Assembly: GCA_002343395.1 (NCBI GenBank)
Contig: DDSN01000099.1
Span: 1-7,238 of the forward strand
Length of the DNA: 7,238 nucleotides
Source of the DNA: Hyphomonadaceae bacterium UBA2389
GTDB taxonomy: Bacteria > Pseudomonadota > Alphaproteobacteria > Caulobacterales > Aquidulcibacteraceae
Direction of reading: 5' to 3'
Of the stretch, positions 1-6,313 are shown one piece after another (the stretch's first letter is position 1; every line of letters starts with the position of its first letter). The notes beneath the pieces were generated by a model. The model did no database searches, was not told the origin of the DNA, and saw only the letters and a list, made by a program, of their open reading frames with translations. Both the position numbers and the translations under genes were made by a program.

Positions 1-260
1 GCGTAGAGGTTCATGCCGCCGGCGTGCAGGATCGGATCGCTTTGCAGGAAGCGGCCCAGGCTCGGCGCGTAGGCGCGCGCCTTGTAGTGATAGAGCCCCG
101 CTTCCGGCAGCCACATCTGGCCAGTGTATTGAAAGCGCCCGGCATTGCTTGAGCCCGGCGCGCCGTACTCGTCGTAGGCGTTGATCGCGAGCGCGGCCCC
201 GCTCGCATCGCTCACCGCGATCACCGAGCCCAGCCGATCCGCATGCAACCAGCGCCGGTC
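1..260. repeat. Direct repeat, copy 1 (3' part of RHS core)
   Basis: This stretch matches 1795-2054 at a constant offset of 1794 with no gaps and 13 mismatches counted by eye (about 95% identity). Eight of the mismatches cluster at 144-175. The match stops abruptly at 260/2054 and on the other side continues past the window edge. The offset is a multiple of three and both copies are read in the RHS frame on the minus strand, so this is a duplicated piece of RHS core and a possible substrate for homologous recombination that swaps toxin tips. Confidence 0.95.
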
Positions 261-749
261 TGTTGTACCACTTCCCTCGTACCAGACGATGGGTTCGTCC
301 ACCCCCGGCCCATGCACATACCGCCGCAGCAGCGCGCCCGAGGCGTTGTACTCCGCGATCGCGTCAGCGCCATCGTACAAGAAGCGCGTGGTCACGCCGC
401 CGCCCGCCGTCTCGTACAACCGACCCGCCGGATCGTAACCCAGCGTCGCCGTCCCCGCGCTGGTCAGCCGGTTGAAGATGTCGTAGCCGTAGGCAGCGGC
501 GCCCGCCGCCGTGAGATTGCCGCGCCCGTCATGGGAAACGCCCGCGCCGTTCAGCGTCGCCAGTTGATTCAAACCGTTGGCCGTGGCGTTGGTGGTCGAG
601 GGCGACGGCTGCGGCCAGACATAAGCCGCGTTGCTGCCCGTGCGCGTCAGCGCCTGGCCCGAGCGATTGTAGCTGAAGCTCAGGCTCTGATCGCTCGCGC
701 TCGACGCCAAGTCCTGCGTCAGCGACACAAACAGCGAAGCGGATCGAGT
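1..749 (-). CDS. Orphan RHS-repeat core fragment, 5'-truncated and running off the window
   Basis: The frame is open from 749 to the window edge and reads as RHS/YD-repeat protein. Recognisable pieces, in order, are DQSLSFSYNRSGQ, LGYDPAGRLYETAGG, RFLYDGADAIAEYN, PIVWYEGSG, DRRWLHADRLGSVIAVSD, GRFQYTGQMWLPEAGLYHYK and GRFLQSDPILHAGGMNLYA. RHS proteins form large beta-cages that enclose a C-terminal toxin. Only the last third or so of a core is present. The frame is closed upstream by a TAG at 752-750, there is no ATG, and possible GTG starts (such as 728) have no Shine-Dalgarno sequence, so this looks like a displaced 3' fragment and not an intact gene. It starts 3 bases after the stop of the membrane gene at 755. 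The conserved DPxGL end of the core and the toxin tip lie beyond position 1. It may be a silent cassette, able to act only after recombination into a full RHS gene. The RHS identity is sure; whether it is expressed is not. Confidence 0.85.
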
Positions 750-754
750 CTACG

Positions 755-1168
755 TCACACCCTGCTTCTTGTACCACACCACCATATCAACGTCGCCAAT
801 GAACAGAATAAGATCGCAAAATTGATCCCGAAGACGAAAGTCAGCGCCCGCTCGTCCCGGGCCCCCGCAAACACCGCAGCCATAGCAGCCGCCGCAAGCA
901 CCGCAAGGAATTCCGCCACCTGCAGAGCTAGAAGGAGCAAAGACGTGTGAGCAATTGACAGCTTCCAGGCTGACCCGAAACTGTCAGGCAGAAAGACTAG
1001 ACTCACTGCACCCAAGAGAAGGAGTTCTATGGGAATTGCGACCAGTGAGCTAAGGCCGAACGTTCCTCGCAACCAGCCGATAGCAAAATAGCCCAATGTA
1101 GCTGCGCCCAAAGTCCACATAACGTAAACAAGCAGAGACGTCCGTAATCTAATCCATGGCCGCGTCAT
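755..1168 (-). CDS. Small four-helix membrane protein, candidate immunity protein to the RHS tip
   Basis: A 137-residue protein with four predicted membrane segments at about residues 11-31, 41-61, 77-101 and 109-131, short loops, and a basic N-terminus (MTRPWIRLRT). I do not recognise the family. The ATG at 1168 is preferred over the upstream in-frame ATGs (such as 1228). It lies one base after the RHS stop (TAA-A-ATG), has GAAGGG seven bases upstream, and starts right before the first hydrophobic stretch. The longer form would add 20 charged residues and overlap the RHS gene by 59 bases. Its place directly behind an RHS C-terminal tip, the tight coupling, and the same low GC as the tip (28 of 60 bases at 1081-1140) are what is expected of an immunity gene. 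That role is inferred from position only. If true, a polytopic immunity protein would suggest a toxin acting at or in the inner membrane. An unrelated cargo membrane protein is the alternative. Confidence 0.75.
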   Translation of the reverse strand: MTRPWIRLRTSLLVYVMWTLGAATLGYFAIGWLRGTFGLSSLVAIPIELLLLGAVSLVFLPDSFGSAWKLSIAHTSLLLLALQVAEFLAVLAAAAMAAVFAGARDERALTFVFGINFAILFCSLATLIWWCGTRSRV

Positions 1169-1181
1169 TTTAGCACCCTTC
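1169..1181 (-). promoter_or_regulatory. Coupled stop/start with Shine-Dalgarno for the membrane gene
   Basis: On the minus strand GAAGGG (1181-1176) is followed by seven bases and then ATG at 1168. The RHS stop TAA (1172-1170) lies between them, giving TAAAATG. The Shine-Dalgarno is inside the end of the RHS reading frame, so ribosomes ending the RHS tip can restart on the small gene. This decides the start of the membrane gene and supports toxin and partner being made together. Confidence 0.7.
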
Positions 1182-2060
1182 GCTTCTTCGCCGTGCCTCA
1201 TTTTTCCCAATGCGTGCTTCTCTTGCATTTACGACGCGCTGCGCGCTGTTGGAGTAGGCTGAGGAAAAGTAAAGTGTAAGTTGCGCCGCTATTTCCCCTG
1301 GAGGGCCGTACCGCTCCCCGAATCGCTCCAACGGATCTCGCATTTGATCCGCCAGCCCAGCTTGTTCCCGCCAACCTTCCAAGCCCAACTGCGCTTCGGC
1401 GATTTCATTTTCAGTATTCTCACAAACCCGGTCATGATTTTCAACGGGCTGCAAATCTGGACGAGTTTCCTTTTGCGGTCGCGTTGAAACCGTCCCTCGA
1501 ACTACTGCATCCATCCGCAGGTGTCTGAGAGACCACAATGTCCCCAACGATATGTCTGGCCCATGATTTGTGCGGCGAGCAACCACGCAAATTTCTTCCT
1601 CCGTCGGAGACGGACAAGGCGTCATTCCTGGCACAAAGCCAAATCCCCAACCTGATCCCATGAAGGTCCAGCTTGTGATTGGGTTCGTCACAAAGCCCCC
1701 GCCTGTGACACCGCCGCCTCCGCCGCCGTCCGGATGAGGCGCGCCGAAAAGCCCCCACGAATCCCTCGCATTCACTGGATCGCCGCCGACGTACGCGTAG
1801 AGGTTCATGCCGCCGGCGTGCAGGATCGGATCGCTTTGCAGGAAGCGGCCCAGGCTCGGCGCGTAGGCGCGCGCCTTGTAGTGGTAGAGCCCCGCTTCCG
1901 GCAGCCACATCTGGCCAGTGTATTGAAAGCGCCCGGCGTTGGAGGAACTCGGCGCGCCGTATTCGTCATAGGCGTTGATCGCGAGCGCCGCCCCGCTCGC
2001 ATCGCTCACCGCGATCACCGAGCCCAAGCGATCCGCATGCAGCCAGCGCCGGTCGCTCAC
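1170..2060 (-). CDS. Truncated RHS core end with variable C-terminal tip (candidate toxin)
   Basis: From the first possible start, a GTG at 2060, this frame encodes 296 residues. Residues 1-104 are the end of an RHS core: RRWLHADRLGSV, YDEYGAP, GRFQYTGQMWLP, YKARAYAPSLGRFLQSDP, then NLYAYVGGDPVNARDSWGL. The usual DPxGL closing motif is DSWGL here (Ser101 in place of Pro). A glycine-rich linker follows (112-122), then an EEEICVVARR stretch (154-163) and an unrecognised tip (about 165-296) that is polar, charged and without hydrophobic helices; I see no known nuclease or ADP-ribosyltransferase motif. The GTG has no Shine-Dalgarno. The frame stays open upstream to a TAG at 2183-2181, but core similarity fades near 2075 (GAGVSDRRW), so the gene has lost most of its 5' part. 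The tip region is poorer in GC than the core (27 of 60 bases at 1381-1440 against 41 of 60 at 61-120). It is probably an orphan RHS-CT cassette; activity on its own is doubtful. Confidence 0.8.
   Translation of the reverse strand: MSDRRWLHADRLGSVIAVSDASGAALAINAYDEYGAPSSSNAGRFQYTGQMWLPEAGLYHYKARAYAPSLGRFLQSDPILHAGGMNLYAYVGGDPVNARDSWGLFGAPHPDGGGGGGVTGGGFVTNPITSWTFMGSGWGFGFVPGMTPCPSPTEEEICVVARRTNHGPDISLGTLWSLRHLRMDAVVRGTVSTRPQKETRPDLQPVENHDRVCENTENEIAEAQLGLEGWREQAGLADQMRDPLERFGERYGPPGEIAAQLTLYFSSAYSNSAQRVVNAREARIGKNEARRRSEGC
1795..2054. repeat. Direct repeat, copy 2 (3' part of RHS core)
   Basis: The partner of 1-260, in the same orientation and reading frame. It covers residues 3 to 89 of the truncated RHS protein. 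Beyond 2054 the two copies differ: copy 1 continues into more RHS core (GSG before TDRRW), whereas copy 2 has only a short GAG-like remnant and then unrelated sequence. Because copy 1 leaves the window, the true 3' limit of the repeat cannot be seen; if the family rule holds, it should end near the DPxGL motif, at about 1749. Confidence 0.95.
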
Positions 2061-2220
2061 GCCCGCGCCCGCGCCGTTTGGTGCAAGCGTTTGATCGGTT
2101 CTCGAGCGCGGCGGGTCGTTTGCCAGGGGAAGGGGAGGTCGTCTCGGGAGAGGGGGCTTTGCATCGTGCGCGGCCGCGGGCTACCGAACACCCTGGAGCG
2201 AAGCAGCGAGGGGCGTGGCG
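2061..2220. other. Junction between the broken RHS fragment and the glycosyltransferase gene
   Basis: A 160-bp gap. On the minus strand the RHS frame stays open from 2060 up to a TAG at 2183-2181, but beyond about 2075 the translation is proline- and arginine-rich and no longer RHS-like, so the core breaks near 2075-2085. The middle (about 2117-2157) is a purine-rich, G-rich plus-strand stretch. The right end holds the Shine-Dalgarno of the gene at 2221. I could not pick out a credible -35/-10 pair, nor transposase remnants or terminal inverted repeats that would explain the break. Confidence 0.6.
2208..2213 (+). promoter_or_regulatory. Shine-Dalgarno that sets the start of the GT-C gene
   Basis: GAGGGG lies seven bases before the ATG at 2221. 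An in-frame GTG at 2215 would be only one base from this site, so the ATG is the better start. Confidence 0.65.
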
Positions 2221-3894
2221 ATGCGAGACGTTTGGCGCGAAAGCGCATGGGTCGCGCTGTTGGCGTTTGTGTCAGTGTGTCTCGTTTCGACGAACATCTG
2301 GGAAAATGGCGACATCGAAGCCAAGTGGTGGGCGGTGAAGGCCTGGGCCGATTTCCAGTTCCCGGATATTCCGCCCAATCATCACAATATGCGCTGGGGC
2401 ATCACCTTTCCGGCGGTGCTGTTCGTTCGTCTGTTCGGCGACGGGGCGCTTTCCTACCATCTGCTCACCCATCTGGTTTATGCGCTGACGACGGCGGGGC
2501 TCTATGCGCTGACGCGGATGCTGACGACGCCGTTAACGGCGGCGCTGATGTTCGGCCTGTGGTTGGGAAATCCGATCGCATACTCGCTGCCGACCAACCT
2601 GATGCCGGAAATCTACAGCATAGTTTATCCGGTCGCCGCGCTGCTGTTTCTGCGCAATGCCTACGCGACCGGTTCGCGTTGGGCCTTCGCCTGGGCGGTC
2701 GTGATGATGTTCTTCGCGTACGGCGCGAAGGAGACGAACATCTTCTTCATGCCTGGATGGGGACTGTACGAATTGCTGCGGCGGCGCTGGAGCAATGTCG
2801 CGCTCATGGTGGGCGTGTTCGGCGGGCTTGTCGTTGTCGAAACGCTTGCCGTGAATCTGCTGCTGAGCGACATGAACTTGTGGCTTGGGCGCGCGCAGGC
2901 GATTTTGCAGGCGGGTCACCTCGACGAGATGAGCACGGACTGGATTTACCAGCCCATCCAGTTGCTCACGCGGTGGGGATTCGCCGCTGAAACCAAGCTT
3001 GACATGGTCGAGTGGTTTTCAAAGGCGATCTATTGGGCGTTCTTCGCCGTTACAGGATGGAAGGCGTGGACATGGATCCGCGCGCGCTCGCCGCTGCCGC
3101 CGCCCGGCGAGATCGGCCCCGCCGTGGCGCAAGGCGGCGAGGTTGTTTCGGCGGCCTGGGCGATGGGGCTTTCGTTCGCATTTTGCACGACGTTCTTCAT
3201 TCTGAAGTGGCAGCCGCTGGTGCTGGGGCAGCCGCTCAACGATCGCTATCTGTGGCCGCTGCTGGTCCCCGCGCATGTGGTCTTGGCGGTTGTCTTGAAG
3301 ACCTGGTTCGATCACGCCGCACGGTCCAAAGCAGCGCCGCTCGCCGTGCTCGCGCGCGTGCAGGAGGCGGGTGCGTCGCTGATGAAGGGCGGGCGTGGAT
3401 GGGGCGCGCTCGCCGCCGTGGCGGTGTTGTGCACGTTGGCGCGTTGGCCGATCGAGATCGGCACGATAGAGGTGCGCCGCCGGGGGTTCGACCAGCCGTA
3501 CACCGTGTTCACCGCGCAGGCTTATTTCGATCAGGCGCGTTCGAGGTTGCTTGACGGGTGCACACTCGCGTTCCCGCAGCCGCGTTCGGCGCACGCGCTT
3601 TTGGTTCATGCGCTTTCGTTCGATGAAGTGTCGCCGACGCTTCAATTCTACGCGGTGCAACTCGACGGACTGACCATCGATAGTCGCCGATTGCACGGCT
3701 GGTCGCCGACGGATTATTCCGTGCTCGCCGGCAAGCTCTACGTGCCCGACGCTCCAAGCGGCGACTTTCACCCCTTCGCGATGAGGCTGCCCGGGGGCCA
3801 ATGCACGGCGACGTTCTATTACGGCCATGCCGACATCGCGCCCGAGGACCAAACCGTGACCGGTCGGTTGAGCGAGCCGCCAGCGCGCGATTAG
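2221..3894 (+). CDS. Polytopic GT-C-type glycosyltransferase (PMT_2/ArnT-like)
   Basis: A 557-residue membrane protein. The first helix (about 9-27) is followed by an acidic loop with Asp31 and Glu33 (NGDIEAK), then a loop with Arg58 (HNMRWG), and further hydrophobic segments at about 68-110, 128-145, 155-175, 190-215, 265-290, 308-325 and 335-365. A soluble tail from about 405 to the end lies probably on the periplasmic side. An acidic pair in the first extracytoplasmic loop and YGAKETN between later helices are typical of GT-C enzymes, which transfer a sugar from a polyprenyl-phosphate donor to lipid, glycan or protein. Donor and acceptor cannot be told. The nearby GT2 gene could make the donor, but lies in a convergent operon. 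Its stop (TAG) overlaps the stop of the epimerase gene by four bases (TTAG). Residues 289-307 (SPLPPPGE...QGGE) look like translated repeat DNA inserted in a cytoplasmic loop. The class is likely; the specific function is unknown. Confidence 0.8.
   Translation: MRDVWRESAWVALLAFVSVCLVSTNIWENGDIEAKWWAVKAWADFQFPDIPPNHHNMRWGITFPAVLFVRLFGDGALSYHLLTHLVYALTTAGLYALTRMLTTPLTAALMFGLWLGNPIAYSLPTNLMPEIYSIVYPVAALLFLRNAYATGSRWAFAWAVVMMFFAYGAKETNIFFMPGWGLYELLRRRWSNVALMVGVFGGLVVVETLAVNLLLSDMNLWLGRAQAILQAGHLDEMSTDWIYQPIQLLTRWGFAAETKLDMVEWFSKAIYWAFFAVTGWKAWTWIRARSPLPPPGEIGPAVAQGGEVVSAAWAMGLSFAFCTTFFILKWQPLVLGQPLNDRYLWPLLVPAHVVLAVVLKTWFDHAARSKAAPLAVLARVQEAGASLMKGGRGWGALAAVAVLCTLARWPIEIGTIEVRRRGFDQPYTVFTAQAYFDQARSRLLDGCTLAFPQPRSAHALLVHALSFDEVSPTLQFYAVQLDGLTIDSRRLHGWSPTDYSVLAGKLYVPDAPSGDFHPFAMRLPGGQCTATFYYGHADIAPEDQTVTGRLSEPPARD
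3087..3141. repeat. Small inverted repeat inside the GT-C gene
   Basis: CTCGCCGC at 3087-3094 is the exact reverse complement of GCGGCGAG at 3134-3141. The inner CGGCGAG at 3105-3111 can pair with the same left arm, giving a shorter alternative hairpin. The stretch is translated as a Pro/Gly-rich loop (residues 289-307) unlike the hydrophobic sequence on both sides. It looks like a palindromic, REP-like element lodged in frame, but in GC-rich DNA chance pairing cannot be excluded. Confidence 0.45.
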
Positions 3895-4745
3895 AGCGCG
3901 ATGCTCGACAGGTCGAAGGGGCGGCAGCGCACGCCTAACGCGCTTTCGGCGTTGAGCAGCGGCGCTGTGTCCTGATGGACAAGGCTCACCATGCTGTCGC
4001 TGCGCAGTCCAATCGGCAGGCGCAAGAACTCCGCGGCGCGCAAGCCCAACCAGAGCAGCCTCCACGGCGTGGGAACGGTCGTGACCGGTCGGTTCAGGCG
4101 TCCGCCGATGCCAACAAGGATGTCGCGGAACGAGACGGGCGTTTCGTTGGCGACCGTTACCGGCGCTCGCGGCGTGGACGATGACGTCAGCGCGCGCGCG
4201 ATCGCTTCGGTTAGGTCATCCTCATGCACGGTGTACATCAGCTGTTTGCCGTCGCCAGGCATGGGCAGCACGGAGGAGGCGCGCACCTGGGCGACGAGTT
4301 TGCCGAACATGGCGCCCGGAGACGGCCCGTAGACAAGCCCTGGACGAATGATGGCGGCATCGACGCGCTTCGCCGCGTCTTCGATCAGAAGCTTGGCGCG
4401 ACCGTACATGGAACGGCAGCCATCGAAGGCGCTAATCGTTGAAATGACGACGATGCGGCCCACGCCGGCCGTGCGGGCGGCTTCCAGCAAGCGCGCGGAG
4501 CCCTCGACATTGACGCGAACAATGTCCTGCCACGCGGTTTGTCGAAAATCGTAGGCGCAATGCACAAGCGCGGCGCAGCCCGAGAGAGCGGTCTGCGACA
4601 CGGGCTCGCCAAGCGCGAAGGTGGTCGCGGAATGGCCCGTGTTTCTTCCGAGCTCAACAACGTCCCAGCCGTCCGCCCGGAGTTTACGCGCGACGAGTCC
4701 GCCAAGATAGCCGCTCGCGCCGGTGATTGCGCAACGTTGCGCCAT
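3891..4745 (-). CDS. NAD-dependent epimerase/dehydratase, extended SDR family
   Basis: A 284-residue cytosolic protein with a Rossmann fold. TGASGYLG (8-15) gives the GxxGxxG dinucleotide-binding motif. VVISTIS (99-105) carries the usual Ser/Thr of the active site, YGRAK (114-118) is the catalytic YxxxK, and RPGLVYGP (134-141) is the conserved turn of sugar-nucleotide epimerases. The length is at the short end for extended SDRs. The substrate cannot be read from the sequence; sugar nucleotides, or sugars on a carrier, are the usual ones. The ATG at 4745 is chosen because AAGGAGG sits five bases before it; a GTG at 4760 in the same frame would place that ribosome-binding site inside the gene. 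It follows the GMC oxidoreductase after 11 bases and is the last gene of the operon, ending tail to tail with the GT-C gene. Oxidation by the GMC enzyme and reduction or epimerisation by this one may be successive steps. Confidence 0.85.
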   Translation of the reverse strand: MAQRCAITGASGYLGGLVARKLRADGWDVVELGRNTGHSATTFALGEPVSQTALSGCAALVHCAYDFRQTAWQDIVRVNVEGSARLLEAARTAGVGRIVVISTISAFDGCRSMYGRAKLLIEDAAKRVDAAIIRPGLVYGPSPGAMFGKLVAQVRASSVLPMPGDGKQLMYTVHEDDLTEAIARALTSSSTPRAPVTVANETPVSFRDILVGIGGRLNRPVTTVPTPWRLLWLGLRAAEFLRLPIGLRSDSMVSLVHQDTAPLLNAESALGVRCRPFDLSSIAL

Positions 4746-4750
4746 GGCTT

Positions 4751-4757
4751 CCTCCTT
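4751..4757 (-). promoter_or_regulatory. Strong Shine-Dalgarno of the epimerase gene
   Basis: AAGGAGG on the minus strand, five bases before the ATG at 4745. Its first A is also the last base of the GMC stop codon TGA (4759-4757), so the two genes are likely to be translationally coupled. The site decides the start. Confidence 0.85.
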
Positions 4758-6292
4758 CACAGCGCGGCGACCGCTGCGCCGATACGGTGCGCGTTCGCCA
4801 TAACCGGGTAGGTGATCGTAGTCGCTGGGATGCTGGGCAGAACCGTGGCGTCCACGACGTGGACGCGCCGCCAGCCAAATGGGCGCCCCAGCGTGTCGGT
4901 TTCGAAGTACGTCGGGGCGGCGCTCATCGGCAGCGAACCGCCAATATGGAATCCGCGGCCCGGTTCAGCGATCTCCATCAGCGGCGCAACGGGTATCGCG
5001 CCGATCTGGGCGCTCATCCGCGTGAGCCCGCCAACCACCTTGTCAATGACGCCGCGCGATTCTGGAACGCGGACGCCGCGCGCCTCAAGCCCGTCGCGGC
5101 GCTGCGTAAGCTCGGCGAAGCCGGAATGCTTCGAATGCAGGTAGCCTTGGACGAGCACGAAGTGAGCGTCTCCCCAGCGTGCGAGCGGCTCGCCCAAGGC
5201 GCCGAGCCGCCGCCGCATCATCCCCGCCATCAAGGAGTTGTAGGTGTATAATTGAAGATGAATTGTGTAGGGGCTAATGCCGGGGTCGCGCAGTTCCAGG
5301 AAGAGCTGCGCCATCGTGTGGAGCTTTTCCTCTCGCGTTTTTCCACCGCCGCGGAACATGAGCAGCGGCAGCACGAAGTATTGGCTATCCAGTATCCGGA
5401 CCGTGCGATCATACGCGTTGGCCGATTTCAGCAAGATTGATGTGCTCGATAGGGCTCCAGCGGCGAGAAAAATCCGCTCGGCTCGCAGCATCGATGTTTC
5501 CGCGGCGCCGCGCGCGCGCCAATAGACGCCACCGTCGTCGATGCGCTCGACAACGGCGCCATCCTGATAGCTGAATCGCGGGTCGTTCATGAGCGTACGC
5601 AACGTCTGGTCGGCGCTGTAAATCGCGCGTTCCGGACAGCCGTGCAGGCACAGCCCGCAATAGACGCACGCGTCAGATCGCGCGGCGACCCTCGCGCGCC
5701 CGAAACGCAGGCCGCGCCGCGCGAGGTCAGCGCGGCTACGCTGCATTGTTTCAAGCAGGATCCGCGCCTGTTTGCTGGTTTCGAGCCGCCCTCGCGGGGA
5801 GCCATGGAGCGGCAGCCACTCAGCAAGATCGTCAACCTCGGCGGACAAGCCGAGCAACGCGCCGCAAGCGGCAAAGTGTGGAGCGAGGTCGCGCTCGGTC
5901 ACCGGCCAATCCGCGATGTCGTGGGATGAGAACGGTAGCGCGGCGGCACCCCAGACCGTGCTGAGTCCCGCGCGCGCGAAACTCGGCTCGGCGCCGAAGT
6001 TGTCGCTGCTGAGGTTCAGATGTTCCTTGGCGTGGCGAAAAGGAAAGTCCGATCCAAACACCAACTTACGCGGAATTCGATCGCTCGTGTTCTGCTCGGC
6101 AAGCCAGGGAGCGTTGGAAGCGGTCAACGCACCGCGGGCGCGCGCGCTGTCGACTCGAGTCTGGCGTTCCGGTTCAAGCGCAATCCCGACGTCGAGCATG
6201 TGGACGCGGCGCCCGGCCGCCAACAAGGCGGACGCGCACGCGACGCCGCTGGCGCCTGATCCGATCACGATGCAGTCCAAGGCGGCGCTCAT
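4757..6292 (-). CDS. GMC-family FAD-dependent oxidoreductase with a ferredoxin-like Cys motif
   Basis: A 511-residue protein. It begins with the FAD-binding beta-alpha-beta motif GSGASG (11-16) with Asp34 at the end of the second strand. It ends with the GMC C-terminal signature: His449 (HIGGSLPM) as the likely catalytic histidine, then VVDATVLPSIPATTITYPVMANAHRIG (479-505, split here by key residues Asp481 and Asn500). GMC enzymes oxidise alcohols or sugars with FAD. In the middle, Cys209, Cys212, Cys215 and Cys219, followed by Pro, give CX2CX2CX3CP, the binding pattern of a 4Fe-4S cluster in ferredoxins; many GMC enzymes lack it. There is no signal peptide or Tat motif, so it should be cytoplasmic. 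The ATG at 6292 comes 21 bases after the GT2 stop with no clear Shine-Dalgarno, so it may depend on coupling. The neighbours suggest a sugar- or polyprenol-linked substrate, but this is not shown by the sequence. Confidence 0.85.
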   Translation of the reverse strand: MSAALDCIVIGSGASGVACASALLAAGRRVHMLDVGIALEPERQTRVDSARARGALTASNAPWLAEQNTSDRIPRKLVFGSDFPFRHAKEHLNLSSDNFGAEPSFARAGLSTVWGAAALPFSSHDIADWPVTERDLAPHFAACGALLGLSAEVDDLAEWLPLHGSPRGRLETSKQARILLETMQRSRADLARRGLRFGRARVAARSDACVYCGLCLHGCPERAIYSADQTLRTLMNDPRFSYQDGAVVERIDDGGVYWRARGAAETSMLRAERIFLAAGALSSTSILLKSANAYDRTVRILDSQYFVLPLLMFRGGGKTREEKLHTMAQLFLELRDPGISPYTIHLQLYTYNSLMAGMMRRRLGALGEPLARWGDAHFVLVQGYLHSKHSGFAELTQRRDGLEARGVRVPESRGVIDKVVGGLTRMSAQIGAIPVAPLMEIAEPGRGFHIGGSLPMSAAPTYFETDTLGRPFGWRRVHVVDATVLPSIPATTITYPVMANAHRIGAAVAAL

Positions 6293-6313
6293 GCGTTCAA
6301 AGCGCGCTTGTGA

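Noticed and set aside
1166..1228. Longer form of the membrane protein starting at the ATG at 1228
   Set aside because: It would overlap the RHS frame by 59 bases and add a charged leader. The ATG at 1168 has its own Shine-Dalgarno and sits right after the RHS stop.
1..2060. CRISPR array or tandem satellite in the repeated region
   Set aside because: There are only two long copies that code for RHS core in frame, with no short repeat-spacer pattern.
2061..2220. Transposon end or attachment site at the RHS/glycosyltransferase junction
   Set aside because: No transposase remnant, terminal inverted repeat, target duplication or tRNA was found; only a G-rich stretch and short chance palindromes such as TCTCGGGAGA.
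1734..2990. Long plus-strand open frame of 418 codons across the RHS fragment and the start of the GT-C gene
   Set aside because: It lies antisense to clear RHS core sequence and then out of frame with the GT-C gene; the product is Arg/Ala-rich without domains, as expected for a shadow frame in GC-rich DNA.
3880..3905. Bidirectional terminator at the convergent stops
   Set aside because: Only a short GCGC-rich pairing is possible and there is no T-run on either strand.
3019..4065. Minus-strand open frame of 348 codons opposite the GT-C gene
   Set aside because: Arg-rich, His-rich low-complexity translation opposite a well-supported membrane protein; a shadow frame.
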